Source: Cellulophaga omnivescoria
GTDB lineage: Bacteria; Bacteroidota; Bacteroidia; Flavobacteriales; Flavobacteriaceae
Reading direction: 5' to 3'
Length of the DNA stretch: 58,880 bases
Assembly (NCBI RefSeq): GCF_001999725.1
Contig: NZ_MDDP01000019.1
Span: 1-58,880, forward strand
The position numbers and the translations under genes are program-made. The notes beneath the pieces are model-generated. The model was not told where the DNA came from, made no database searches, and was given only the letters and a program-made list of their open reading frames with translations. This document shows positions 25,635 to 34,138 of the stretch, piece by piece; position 1 is the stretch's first letter; each line of letters opens with the position of its first letter.

Positions 25635-27404
25635 ATGCAAGAAGTAACTAGATTATTTGATTTTCCTTACTATCAATTAAAAAAATACAACCTACAAAAA
25701 TCATTAGCAACAAAATATGATGATAAGTGGGAATATATGTCTACCCAAGAGTATGTAGACAAAGCAAATGTAATGAGTAGAGCACTATTAAGGTTAGGTG
25801 TTTCTAAAAATGATAAAATTGCTGTAATATCCTCTACCAACAGAATGGAGTGGAATATTATGGATATTGGAATTCTTCAACTTGGCGCACAAAATGTACC
25901 AGTTTACCCAACAATTTCTGAAGAAGATTATGCATATGTACTAAACCATTCCGAAGCTAAATATTGCTTTATTTCTTGTACAGATGTTTACGAAAAAATT
26001 ATAAAAATAAAAGATCAGGTACCATCTTTACTAGAGATTTATTCTTTTGATGAATTAGATGGTTGTAAAAATTGGTCTGAAGTTTTAGACCTTGGTAAAG
26101 ATGAGTCTAATCAACCAGAAGTAGAAAAATTAAAAGACGACGTTAAGCCAACAGATTTGGCCACCTTAATTTACACTTCTGGAACAACTGGAAGACCAAA
26201 AGGGGTTATGCTATCTCACAATAACCTTGTAAGCAACGCACTGGAGAGTTTTAAAAGAATACCTATAGAACTAGGTAAATCTAGAGCTCTTAGTTTTTTA
26301 CCGCTTTGCCATGTGTATGAGCGTATGCTAATTTACTTATACCAATATTGTGGTGCTGCAATACACTACGCGCCAATAGACCAAATTAGTGAGTATGCAC
26401 AAGAGGTTCATCCGCAAGTAATGACCGCTGTACCTAGATTATTAGAAAAAGTATACGATAAAATTATTGCTAAAGGAACAGATTTAAAAGGTATAAAAAA
26501 GAAACTATTCTTTTGGGCTGTAGAAGTTGGTTTAGAATATAAGCCTTACCAACAAAATGGTTGGTGGTACGAGAAAAAATTAGGTTTAGCTCGTAAATTA
26601 ATATTTAGCAAATGGAAAGCTGCCCTTGGTGGTGAAGTGGCTGTTATGGCTTCTGGTAGTGCTGCACTACAACCAAGACTTGCACGTGTATTTAATGCTG
26701 CCGGATTTGGTGTTATGGAAGGTTATGGACTTACAGAAACATCGCCTGTAATATCTGTAAATGATATGCGTAATGGTGGATTTAGAATTGGTACCGTAGG
26801 TAAACCATTAGACCGTACAGAAGTTAAAATAGCAGAAGACGGAGAAATATGCATTAAAGGCCCACAAGTAATGATGGGTTATTATAAGGATGATGCTAAA
26901 ACTGCAGAAGTAATTATAGATGGTTATTTTCATACCGGAGATATAGGTGAAATTGATTCAGATGGATTCTTAAAAATTACAGATCGAAAAAAAGAAATGT
27001 TTAAAACATCTGGTGGTAAGTATGTTGCTCCACAATTATTAGAAAACAGATGTAAGCAGTCTAGGTTTATAGACCAAGTAATGGTTATTGGTGAAGGAGA
27101 AAAAATGCCTGCAGCTTTTATTCAGCCAGATTTTGATTTTGTAAAGGAATGGGCTAAACGTTACAACATTACTATTACTAGTAATGAAGATTTAGTAACC
27201 AATGAAAAAGTAATAGCTCGTTTTCAAGAAGAAGTTGATGCTGCCAACGAAAACTTCGCTAAATGGGAAAAAATAAAACAGTTTAGACTTACACCAGACG
27301 TTTGGAGTATAGAAGGTGGACACGTTACCCCTACCCTAAAATTGCGTAGAAAAATAATTAAAGAGAAATATAAAGCTCTTTACAATGATATTTACGGATA
27401 TTAA
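25635..27404 (+). CDS. fadD: Long-chain acyl-CoA synthetase
   Basis: 589 aa of the ANL superfamily. The AMP-binding P-loop-like motif YTSGTTGRPKGVM is at about 184-196. Further motifs are EGYGLTETSPVIS and GYFHTGDIGEIDSDGFLKITDRKKEMF, with the hinge, near 435-460. It activates free fatty acids to acyl-CoA at the inner face of the membrane. It precedes, but is separately transcribed from, the marR-fadNAE operon. The annotation 'AMP-dependent synthetase' is broader, but motifs and context favour a fatty-acid substrate. Confidence 0.92.
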   Translation: MQEVTRLFDFPYYQLKKYNLQKSLATKYDDKWEYMSTQEYVDKANVMSRALLRLGVSKNDKIAVISSTNRMEWNIMDIGILQLGAQNVPVYPTISEEDYAYVLNHSEAKYCFISCTDVYEKIIKIKDQVPSLLEIYSFDELDGCKNWSEVLDLGKDESNQPEVEKLKDDVKPTDLATLIYTSGTTGRPKGVMLSHNNLVSNALESFKRIPIELGKSRALSFLPLCHVYERMLIYLYQYCGAAIHYAPIDQISEYAQEVHPQVMTAVPRLLEKVYDKIIAKGTDLKGIKKKLFFWAVEVGLEYKPYQQNGWWYEKKLGLARKLIFSKWKAALGGEVAVMASGSAALQPRLARVFNAAGFGVMEGYGLTETSPVISVNDMRNGGFRIGTVGKPLDRTEVKIAEDGEICIKGPQVMMGYYKDDAKTAEVIIDGYFHTGDIGEIDSDGFLKITDRKKEMFKTSGGKYVAPQLLENRCKQSRFIDQVMVIGEGEKMPAAFIQPDFDFVKEWAKRYNITITSNEDLVTNEKVIARFQEEVDAANENFAKWEKIKQFRLTPDVWSIEGGHVTPTLKLRRKIIKEKYKALYNDIYGY

Positions 27405-27410
27405 ATTTTA

Positions 27411-27445
27411 TTTAGCTGCTAAGACCTAAAACCTTAGCAGCTAAA
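27411..27445 (+). terminator. Inverted repeat after fadD
   Basis: Perfect 13-bp arms (27411-27423 and 27433-27445) around a nine-base loop. It begins six bases after the fadD stop codon and has no good T run, so it may stabilise the mRNA end or terminate weakly. Confidence 0.5.
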
Positions 27446-27469
27446 CATCTACAAATTTCTCTACCATAC

Positions 27470-27491
27470 ATATACTTAATGTTAAGTATAT
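27470..27491. promoter_or_regulatory. Palindrome upstream of marR (distal)
   Basis: Arms ATATACTTAA and TTAAGTATAT (10 bp each), separated by TG, lie 23 bases before the larger palindrome. It may be a second operator. Confidence 0.45.
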
Positions 27492-27513
27492 ATTAAGCTC
27501 ACATTTTTTTATG

Positions 27514-27539
27514 AATTTATTATGCATGCATAATAAATT
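27514..27539. promoter_or_regulatory. 26-bp perfect palindrome, candidate MarR operator
   Basis: A perfect inverted repeat with no loop, centred at 27526/27527 on the core TGCATGCA. It lies directly before the -7 box at 27544-27551, where a bound repressor would block the polymerase. Size and symmetry fit a MarR-type dimer, so autoregulation of marR-fadNAE is likely. Confidence 0.65.
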
Positions 27540-27543
27540 TTAC

Positions 27544-27551
27544 TATATTTG
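27544..27551 (+). promoter_or_regulatory. -7 box of the marR-fadNAE operon
   Basis: TATATTTG is an exact TAnnTTTG match 20 bases before the marR ATG. No TTG sits at the usual -33 distance, where the palindrome lies instead. Confidence 0.6.
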
Positions 27552-27571
27552 GTAACCTATTCAAATTACAA

Positions 27572-28006
27572 ATGAAAGAGATTACCATAGATTATGCTTT
27601 AAGAGAAACTTGGCTATCTGTAGCTAAGATGTACAATGAAGAAGCAAAAAACCATAACAACACAATGGCAATGGCTTTTACACTGTTAAGCATAGACCCA
27701 AAAACAGGTACCGCATCTACTGCACTTGGTCCTAAAATGGGAATGGAAGCCACAAGCTTGTCTAGGATACTTAAAAGTTTAGAAGCAAAAGAATTTATAG
27801 TACGTAAACCAAATCCTAATGATGGCAGAGGTGTTATTATACACTTAACAGAACTTGGTTTAGAAAAAAGAACACTTTCTAAAGAAACGGTATTTCAATT
27901 TAACAGTACTATTAAAGCTAACATATCTCAAGAAAAACTAAATCATTTTTTTGAGGTTACAGAAACAATTAATGCGCTTATAGCAAAAAAAGAAATTTTT
28001 AAATAA
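27572..28006 (+). CDS. MarR-family transcriptional regulator of fatty-acid oxidation genes
   Basis: 144 aa MarR-type winged helix protein. The helix-turn-helix covers about 48-75 (ALGPKMGMEATSLSRILKSLEAKEFI). The wing follows with PNPNDGRGVIIHLTELG, and the flanking helices form the dimer interface. It is the first gene of the operon with fadN, fadA and fadE, 28 bases ahead of fadN. A large palindrome overlaps its promoter. The probable ligand is an acyl-CoA or fatty acid, inferred from context. The equivalent B. subtilis operon fadNAE is controlled by a TetR-type FadR instead. Confidence 0.88.
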   Translation: MKEITIDYALRETWLSVAKMYNEEAKNHNNTMAMAFTLLSIDPKTGTASTALGPKMGMEATSLSRILKSLEAKEFIVRKPNPNDGRGVIIHLTELGLEKRTLSKETVFQFNSTIKANISQEKLNHFFEVTETINALIAKKEIFK

Positions 28007-28034
28007 TATAACTAATTAATAGGTCTAAATAGAA

Positions 28035-30440
28035 ATGAACAAACACATTAAAAAAATAGCCATTATTGGCTCTGGTATTATGGGTAGTGGCATTGCCTGT
28101 CACTTTGCAAATATTGGTGTAGAAGTGCTATTGTTAGACATTGTTCCAAGAGAACTAAACGACAAAGAAAAAGCAAAAGGCTTAACACTAGAAGACAAGG
28201 TGGTAAGGAACAGATTGGTAAACGATGCTTTAACTGCATCTTTAAAATCTAAACCTTCTCCTATTTACAGTCAAAAATTTGCAAGCAGAATTACAACTGG
28301 TAATTTAGAAGATGATATTGCCAAGGTTGCAGACGTAGACTGGATTATGGAAGTTGTTGTTGAAAGATTAGACATTAAGCAACAAGTTTTTGAGAAACTT
28401 GAAAAATATAGAACACCAGGAACCTTAATTACATCTAACACATCTGGTATTCCTATTAAATTTATGAGTGAAGGACGCTCTGAAGATTTCCAGAAAAACT
28501 TCTGCGGTACTCACTTTTTTAACCCTGCACGTTACTTAAACTTATTTGAAATTATTCCTGGACCAAAAACTGATGCTGCGGTATTAGAATTTTTAAATGG
28601 TTATGGAGAAAAATTTTTAGGAAAAACATCTGTAGTTGCTAAAGACACACCTGCTTTTATAGGTAACCGTATTGGTATTTTTAGCATACAAAGTTTATTT
28701 CACGCAGTTAAGGATTTAGATTTAACTATTGAAGAAGTAGATAAATTATCTGGTCCAGTTATTGGTCGTCCAAAATCTGCAACTTTTAGAACTGTAGATG
28801 TTGTTGGTTTAGATACTTTAGTACATGTTGCAAACGGTATTAGAGAAAACTGCCCTAATGATGAGCGTTTAGAACTTTTTAAATTGCCAGACTTCATTAA
28901 TACAATGATGGAGAATAAATGGTTAGGGAGTAAAACCGGACAAGGATTTTATAAAAAAACTGTTTCTGCAGAGGGTAAAAAAGAAATTTTATCTCTAGAC
29001 TTAAATACATTAGAATACAGATCTGCCCAAAAAGCAAAGTTTGCAACTTTAGAACTTACTAAAACAGTAGATAAAGTTGTAGACAGATTTAAAATACTAG
29101 TAAAAGGAAAAGATAAAGCTGGTGAATTTTACAGAAAAAGTTTCACTGCTTTGTTTGCATACGTATCTAATCGTATTCCAGAAATTACAGATGAATTGTA
29201 TAAGATTGATGATGCAATGAAAGCTGGTTTTGGATGGGAACACGGTCCTTTTCAAATATGGGATGCAATTGGTGTAGAAAAAGGAATTGAATTAATGAAA
29301 GCTGAAGGTTTAGAGCCAGCTGCTTGGGTTAATGAAATGATTGCCTCTGGTAGCAAATCATTCTACTCTGTAAAAGATGGTGCTTCATATTTTTATGACA
29401 TTCCATCTAAAACCCAAACTAAAATTCCTGGTCAAGATGCGTTTATCATTCTAGACAACATCAGAAAAACATCTGAAGTATTTAAAAACTCTGGAGTAGT
29501 TGTAGAGGATTTAGGAGACGGTATACTTAATGTGGAGTTCCAGTCTAAAATGAACACCATTGGTGGTGATGTTTTAGCAGGTTTAAACAAAGCTATTGAC
29601 ATTGCTGAAAAAGATTTTGCTGGTTTAGTAGTTGGTAACCAAGCTGCAAACTTCTCTGTAGGTGCTAACATAGGTATGATATTTATGATGGCTGCAGAAC
29701 AGGAGTATGATGAGCTTAATATGGCTATTAAATATTTCCAAGATACTATGATGCGTATGCGTTATTCTGCAATACCAACTATTTCTGCTCCTCACGGAAT
29801 GGCTTTAGGCGGTGGTTGTGAGTTATCATTACATGCAGATAAAGTAGTTGCTGCCGCAGAAACTTATATGGGACTTGTAGAGTTTGGTGTAGGTGTTATA
29901 CCAGGTGGTGGTGGTTCTAAAGAAATGGCTTTAAGAGCATCTGACTTGTTTAGTAAAGGTGATGTGCAGTTAAATGTATTGCAAGAGCATTTCTTAACTA
30001 TTGGTATGGCAAAAGTATCTACTTCTGCTTATGAAGCATTTGACACTAACCTATTGCAGAAAGGAAAAGATATAGTTGTAGTAAACAAAGCACGCCAAAT
30101 AGCAGTTGCTAAACAACATGCTAAATTAATGGCAGATATGGGCTACACACAACCTGTAAAACGTAAAGATGTAAAAGTACTTGGTAAACAAGCCTTAGGT
30201 ATGTTCCTTGTTGGTACAGACTCTATGGAAGATAGTAATTACATTAGTGAACATGATCATAAAATTGCAAATAAACTAGCATATGTAATGGCCGGTGGAG
30301 ACTTATCTGAACCTACATTAGTAAGTGAACAGTATTTGTTAGATTTAGAACGTGAAGCTTTCTTAAGTTTATGTACAGAACGTAAAACATTAGAAAGAAT
30401 ACAGCACATGTTAACTAAAGGTAAACCACTTAGAAACTAG
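28035..30440 (+). CDS. fadN: 3-hydroxyacyl-CoA dehydrogenase/enoyl-CoA hydratase
   Basis: 801 aa, bifunctional. The N-terminal NAD-binding domain starts with GSGIMGSGIACHFA (about residues 12-25). Two C-terminal dehydrogenase helical domains follow (about 190-450). The crotonase domain comes last (about 490-700), with GGGCELSLHAD and the Glu-containing GLVEFGVGVIPGGGG. The domain order is that of B. subtilis FadN and the reverse of E. coli FadB. It catalyses hydration and oxidation in beta-oxidation. It is followed by fadA after a 73-base spacer. Confidence 0.94.
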   Translation: MNKHIKKIAIIGSGIMGSGIACHFANIGVEVLLLDIVPRELNDKEKAKGLTLEDKVVRNRLVNDALTASLKSKPSPIYSQKFASRITTGNLEDDIAKVADVDWIMEVVVERLDIKQQVFEKLEKYRTPGTLITSNTSGIPIKFMSEGRSEDFQKNFCGTHFFNPARYLNLFEIIPGPKTDAAVLEFLNGYGEKFLGKTSVVAKDTPAFIGNRIGIFSIQSLFHAVKDLDLTIEEVDKLSGPVIGRPKSATFRTVDVVGLDTLVHVANGIRENCPNDERLELFKLPDFINTMMENKWLGSKTGQGFYKKTVSAEGKKEILSLDLNTLEYRSAQKAKFATLELTKTVDKVVDRFKILVKGKDKAGEFYRKSFTALFAYVSNRIPEITDELYKIDDAMKAGFGWEHGPFQIWDAIGVEKGIELMKAEGLEPAAWVNEMIASGSKSFYSVKDGASYFYDIPSKTQTKIPGQDAFIILDNIRKTSEVFKNSGVVVEDLGDGILNVEFQSKMNTIGGDVLAGLNKAIDIAEKDFAGLVVGNQAANFSVGANIGMIFMMAAEQEYDELNMAIKYFQDTMMRMRYSAIPTISAPHGMALGGGCELSLHADKVVAAAETYMGLVEFGVGVIPGGGGSKEMALRASDLFSKGDVQLNVLQEHFLTIGMAKVSTSAYEAFDTNLLQKGKDIVVVNKARQIAVAKQHAKLMADMGYTQPVKRKDVKVLGKQALGMFLVGTDSMEDSNYISEHDHKIANKLAYVMAGGDLSEPTLVSEQYLLDLEREAFLSLCTERKTLERIQHMLTKGKPLRN

Positions 30441-30513
30441 AAACAAGAAATTAGACTTGGAGAATCAAGATAAAATTTTTGAGGCTTTATTCTATTAATC
30501 TTAAAGAAAAAAA

Positions 30514-31704
30514 ATGAAAACAGCATATATAGTAAAAGCATACAGAACCGCAGTTGGTAAAGCTCCAAAAGGCGTGTTTCGTTTTAAAAGAACAGATGAA
30601 TTAGCTGCAGAAACCATTAAACATATGATGAGTGAGCTGCCTAGTTTAGACCCTAAGCGTATTGATGATGTAATTGTTGGTAACGCAATGCCAGAAGGTT
30701 CTCAAGGATTAAATATGGCACGTTTAATCTCTTTAATGGGGTTAGATATTGTAGATGTTCCTGGAGTTACAGTAAACCGTTTTTGCTCTTCTGGTATAGA
30801 AACAATTGGTATGGCAACTGCAAAAATACAAGCCGGTATGGCAGACTGTATTATTGCGGGTGGTGCAGAAAGTATGAGTAGTGTTCCAATGACAGGTTTT
30901 AAACCAGAATTAAATTATGACATTGTTAAAGCTGGTCATGAAGATTATTACTGGGGAATGGGTAACACTGCAGAAGCTGTTGCAAAGCAGTTTAAAGTTT
31001 CTCGTGAAGACCAAGATGAATTTGCTTACAACTCTCATATGAAAGCGTTAAAAGCACAAGCAGAAGATCGTTTTCAGGATCAAATAGTACCAATAGATGT
31101 AGAACAAACTTATGTTGATGCTAATGGTAAAAAAGCAACAAAAAAATATACTGTAACTAAAGATGAAGGTCCGCGTAAAGGGACCAGCAAAGAAGCTTTA
31201 GCTAAATTACGTGCAGTATTTGCTGCTGGAGGTAGTGTTACAGCGGGTAACTCATCTCAAATGAGTGACGGTGCTGCATTTGTAATGGTAATGAGTGAGG
31301 ATATGGTTAAAGAATTAAATCTAGAGCCTATTGCACGCTTGGTAAACTATGCAGCTGCAGGTGTAGAACCTCGTATTATGGGTATTGGTCCAGTTAAGGC
31401 TATTCCAAAAGCTTTAAAGCAAGCAGGTTTAAAACAAGAAGATTTAGGTTTAATAGAACTAAATGAGGCATTTGCATCTCAATCTTTAGCTGTAATTAGA
31501 GAATTAGACCTTAACCCAGATATTATTAACGTAAACGGTGGTGCAATTGCACTAGGTCATCCGCTTGGTTGTACAGGAGCAAAACTTTCTGTTCAACTTT
31601 TTGATGAAATGCGTAAACGTGATATGAAAGGTAAATATGGAGCTGTTACAATGTGCGTAGGTACAGGACAAGGAGCTTGCGGAATATTTGAGTTTTTAAA
31701 CTAA
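30514..31704 (+). CDS. fadA: Acetyl-CoA acyltransferase (3-ketoacyl-CoA thiolase)
   Basis: 396 aa thiolase. The nucleophilic Cys is C91 in NRFCSSGIETI. The His motif is in NGGAIALGHPLGCTGA and the second catalytic Cys is in MCVGTGQGACGIFE. It cleaves 3-ketoacyl-CoA with CoA at the last step of beta-oxidation. The order fadN-fadA-(four-helix gene)-fadE matches B. subtilis fadNAE except for the inserted small gene. Confidence 0.95.
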   Translation: MKTAYIVKAYRTAVGKAPKGVFRFKRTDELAAETIKHMMSELPSLDPKRIDDVIVGNAMPEGSQGLNMARLISLMGLDIVDVPGVTVNRFCSSGIETIGMATAKIQAGMADCIIAGGAESMSSVPMTGFKPELNYDIVKAGHEDYYWGMGNTAEAVAKQFKVSREDQDEFAYNSHMKALKAQAEDRFQDQIVPIDVEQTYVDANGKKATKKYTVTKDEGPRKGTSKEALAKLRAVFAAGGSVTAGNSSQMSDGAAFVMVMSEDMVKELNLEPIARLVNYAAAGVEPRIMGIGPVKAIPKALKQAGLKQEDLGLIELNEAFASQSLAVIRELDLNPDIINVNGGAIALGHPLGCTGAKLSVQLFDEMRKRDMKGKYGAVTMCVGTGQGACGIFEFLN

Positions 31705-31709
31705 AAAGA

Positions 31710-31739
31710 GTAAAAGAGAAAAGAATATAGAGTAAAGAC
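31710..31739 (+). repeat. Left inverted-repeat arm flanking the four-helix-bundle gene
   Basis: This purine-rich stretch contains AGAATATAGA (31722-31731). Its exact complement lies after the gene at 32106-32115. Purine/pyrimidine tracts continue the pairing more loosely, so an mRNA stem could enclose the whole ORF. Confidence 0.5.
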
Positions 31740-31741
31740 AA

Positions 31742-32104
31742 ATGTGTGCCAAACAAAGACATAATTATAGAAATTTAAAAATTTGGAAGCTCGGTTTAGA
31801 GATTACAAATGATATTTCTGATATATTATTAAACTTTCCAAAGCACGAGAGATTTGATATAAGTTCACAATTAAGTAGATGCTCAGTGTCAATTCCAAGT
31901 AATATTGCTGAGGGTTCTTCTAGAACAGATAAATCTTTTAGTCATTTTCTAGATATTGCTTTAGGTTCTTCTTTTGAATTAGGAACTCAGTTACTAGTAG
32001 CAAAACATAGACAATATATAAACAACGAAATATTAAAAACAATTGAAGATAAAATAGAAGAATTCCAAAGAATGACGATGGGATTCCAAAACGGGCTAAA
32101 CTGA
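31742..32104 (+). CDS. Four-helix-bundle protein (23S rRNA intervening-sequence type)
   Basis: 120 aa. It matches the small IVP/four-helix-bundle family first known from intervening sequences in 23S rRNA genes. Key parts are NYRNLKIWKLGLEITNDI, the conserved SIPSNIAEGSSRTD, FLDIALGSSFELGTQL and a final helix. Its function is unknown; the related S23/avd proteins are pentameric and bind nucleic acid. It sits between fadA and fadE, where no metabolic role is evident, and is flanked by inverted repeats. This suggests a mobile or inserted element rather than a beta-oxidation subunit. Confidence 0.88.
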   Translation: MCAKQRHNYRNLKIWKLGLEITNDISDILLNFPKHERFDISSQLSRCSVSIPSNIAEGSSRTDKSFSHFLDIALGSSFELGTQLLVAKHRQYINNEILKTIEDKIEEFQRMTMGFQNGLN

Positions 32105-32129
32105 GTCTATATTCTATTTTCTTTCTTCT
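32105..32129 (+). repeat. Right inverted-repeat arm flanking the four-helix-bundle gene
   Basis: Starts directly after the stop codon with TCTATATTCT (32106-32115), the reverse complement of 31722-31731, followed by a pyrimidine tract opposite the purines of the left arm. Confidence 0.5.
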
Positions 32130-32151
32130 ATAATCTAATATAAAAAAACAA

Positions 32152-33960
32152 ATGGCAGATACAGAAAAAGATATCCTACGTGGAGGTCAATTCTTAGTAA
32201 AAGAAACAAATTGCGAAGACGTTTTTACTCCTGAAGATTTTTCAGAAGAACAAACAATGATGAAAGAAGCGGTAGCTGAATTCAACGAACGTGAAATTAT
32301 AGCGCACAAAGCTAGATTTGAAGCTAAAGATTATGCATTAACAGAAGAAGTTATGCGTAAAGCTGGTGAATTAGGATTTTTAGGTGTTGCTGTACCAGAA
32401 GCGTACAGCGGCTTGGGTATGGGATTTGTATCTACGGTATTAACATGTGATTATATCTCTAGTGGTACAGGATCTTTTAGTACTGCATTTGGTGCACATA
32501 CTGGTATTGGTACAATGCCAATTACATTATATGGTACAGAAGAACAAAAACAAAAATATGTTCCTAAATTAGCCACTGGTGAGTGGTTTGGAGCGTACTG
32601 TTTAACAGAACCTGGCGCTGGTTCTGATGCAAACTCAGGTAAAACAACTGCTGTTTTATCTGAAGATGGAAAGTCATATAAAATTAACGGTCAAAAAATG
32701 TGGATTTCAAATGCAGGTTTCTGTAGTTTGATGATAGTTTTTGCTCGTATTGAAGACGATAAAAACATCACAGGATTTATTGTAGAGTATGATCCAGAAA
32801 ACGCTAACGGTATTACATTAGGCGAAGAAGAACATAAGTTAGGTATTAGAGCGTCTTCTACAAGACAAGTTTTCTTTAATGATACTGTTGTTCCTGTAGA
32901 AAATATGCTTGCCGGACGTGGCGAAGGTTTTAAAATTGCTATGAACGCCCTAAACGTTGGACGTATAAAATTAGCTGCTGCTTGTTTAGATTCTCAGCGT
33001 AGAATTGTAACTACAGGTGTACAATATGCTAATGAACGTAAGCAATTTAAAACTCCTATTTCAGATTTTGGAGCTATTAAAGTTAAAATTGCTGAAATGG
33101 CAACTAATGCTTATGCCGGTGAGTCTGCAACATACAGAGCTTCTAAAAACATAGAAGATCGTATTGCTATGCGTGAGGCTGCTGGTAATACACACCAAGA
33201 AGCAGAACTTAAAGGTGTAGAAGAGTACGCTATAGAATGCTCTATCTTAAAAGTAGCAGTATCTGAAGACGTACAAAATTGTGCAGATGAAGGTATTCAA
33301 ATATTTGGTGGTATGGGATTCTCTGAAGAAACACCAATGGAAGCTGCTTGGAGAGATGCACGTATAGCACGTATCTACGAAGGAACAAATGAAATTAACC
33401 GTATGCTATCTGTAGGTATGTTGGTTAAAAAAGCTATGAAAGGCCATGTAGATTTATTAGGTCCTGCTAGTGAAGTTCAAAAAGAACTAATGGGTATTCC
33501 TTCTTTTGAAACTCCAGATTATTCTGAGTTGTTCTCTGAAGAAAAAGAAATGATTAAGAAGTTAAAGAAGACATTCTTGATGGTTGCCGGTGGAGCAGTG
33601 CAAAAGTACGGACCACAATTAGAAGATCACCAACAATTACTTATAGCTGCTGCAGATATTTTAATTGAAATTTATATGGCAGAATCTACTATATTAAGAA
33701 CAGAGAAAAATGCAAAGCGTTTTGGTGAAGATTCACAAAAAACACAAATAGCAATGTCTAAGTTATACTTATATAATGCTGTAGATATTATTGAGAAAAA
33801 AGGAAAAGAAAGTATTATTTCTTTTGCTGAAGGCGATGAGCAACGTATGATGTTAATGGGACTTAAACGTTTTACAAAATACCAAAACTACCCAGATATA
33901 GTAGATTTACGTAACGAAATTGCTGAAAAAGTAAAGGCAGAAAACAAATATTGTTTTTAA
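32152..33960 (+). CDS. fadE: Acyl-CoA dehydrogenase
   Basis: 602 aa FAD flavoprotein, near the length of B. subtilis FadE. The FAD and substrate motifs are YCLTEPGAGSDANS and KMWISNAGF. A middle beta-domain is followed by the all-alpha domain with IFGGMGFSEETPMEAAWRD and RIYEGTNEINR. An extra C-terminal helical region (about 430-602) is typical of this long subfamily. It performs the first oxidation of beta-oxidation. It is the last gene of the operon and is followed by a palindrome and a terminator. Confidence 0.94.
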   Translation: MADTEKDILRGGQFLVKETNCEDVFTPEDFSEEQTMMKEAVAEFNEREIIAHKARFEAKDYALTEEVMRKAGELGFLGVAVPEAYSGLGMGFVSTVLTCDYISSGTGSFSTAFGAHTGIGTMPITLYGTEEQKQKYVPKLATGEWFGAYCLTEPGAGSDANSGKTTAVLSEDGKSYKINGQKMWISNAGFCSLMIVFARIEDDKNITGFIVEYDPENANGITLGEEEHKLGIRASSTRQVFFNDTVVPVENMLAGRGEGFKIAMNALNVGRIKLAAACLDSQRRIVTTGVQYANERKQFKTPISDFGAIKVKIAEMATNAYAGESATYRASKNIEDRIAMREAAGNTHQEAELKGVEEYAIECSILKVAVSEDVQNCADEGIQIFGGMGFSEETPMEAAWRDARIARIYEGTNEINRMLSVGMLVKKAMKGHVDLLGPASEVQKELMGIPSFETPDYSELFSEEKEMIKKLKKTFLMVAGGAVQKYGPQLEDHQQLLIAAADILIEIYMAESTILRTEKNAKRFGEDSQKTQIAMSKLYLYNAVDIIEKKGKESIISFAEGDEQRMMLMGLKRFTKYQNYPDIVDLRNEIAEKVKAENKYCF

Positions 33961-33985
33961 CATATAAAAACGTATATTTACCATT

Positions 33986-34015
33986 GTTATAACCTACAAT
34001 ATTGGAGTTTATAAC
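33986..34015. promoter_or_regulatory. 30-bp imperfect palindrome after fadE
   Basis: Outer arms GTTATAA and TTATAAC and an inner core CAATATTG are symmetric. Two positions on each side break the symmetry. It lies between fadE and its terminator and could be a hairpin in the 3' UTR or a protein site. Confidence 0.4.
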
Positions 34016-34062
34016 CAAAGATTGACTAATTCAAATTGAAGCTTTTAAGGCAGAGATTTAAC

Positions 34063-34089
34063 AAAACCATCAGTTTTACTGATGGTTTT
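34063..34089 (+). terminator. Terminator of the fad operon
   Basis: Perfect 12-bp arms (34063-34074 and 34078-34089) with a TTT loop and a following T-rich stretch. Confidence 0.85.
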
Positions 34090-34138
34090 TTATTTTTAAA
34101 AGAACTAATTTTACATCACATATTTTAACTGCAGAATA

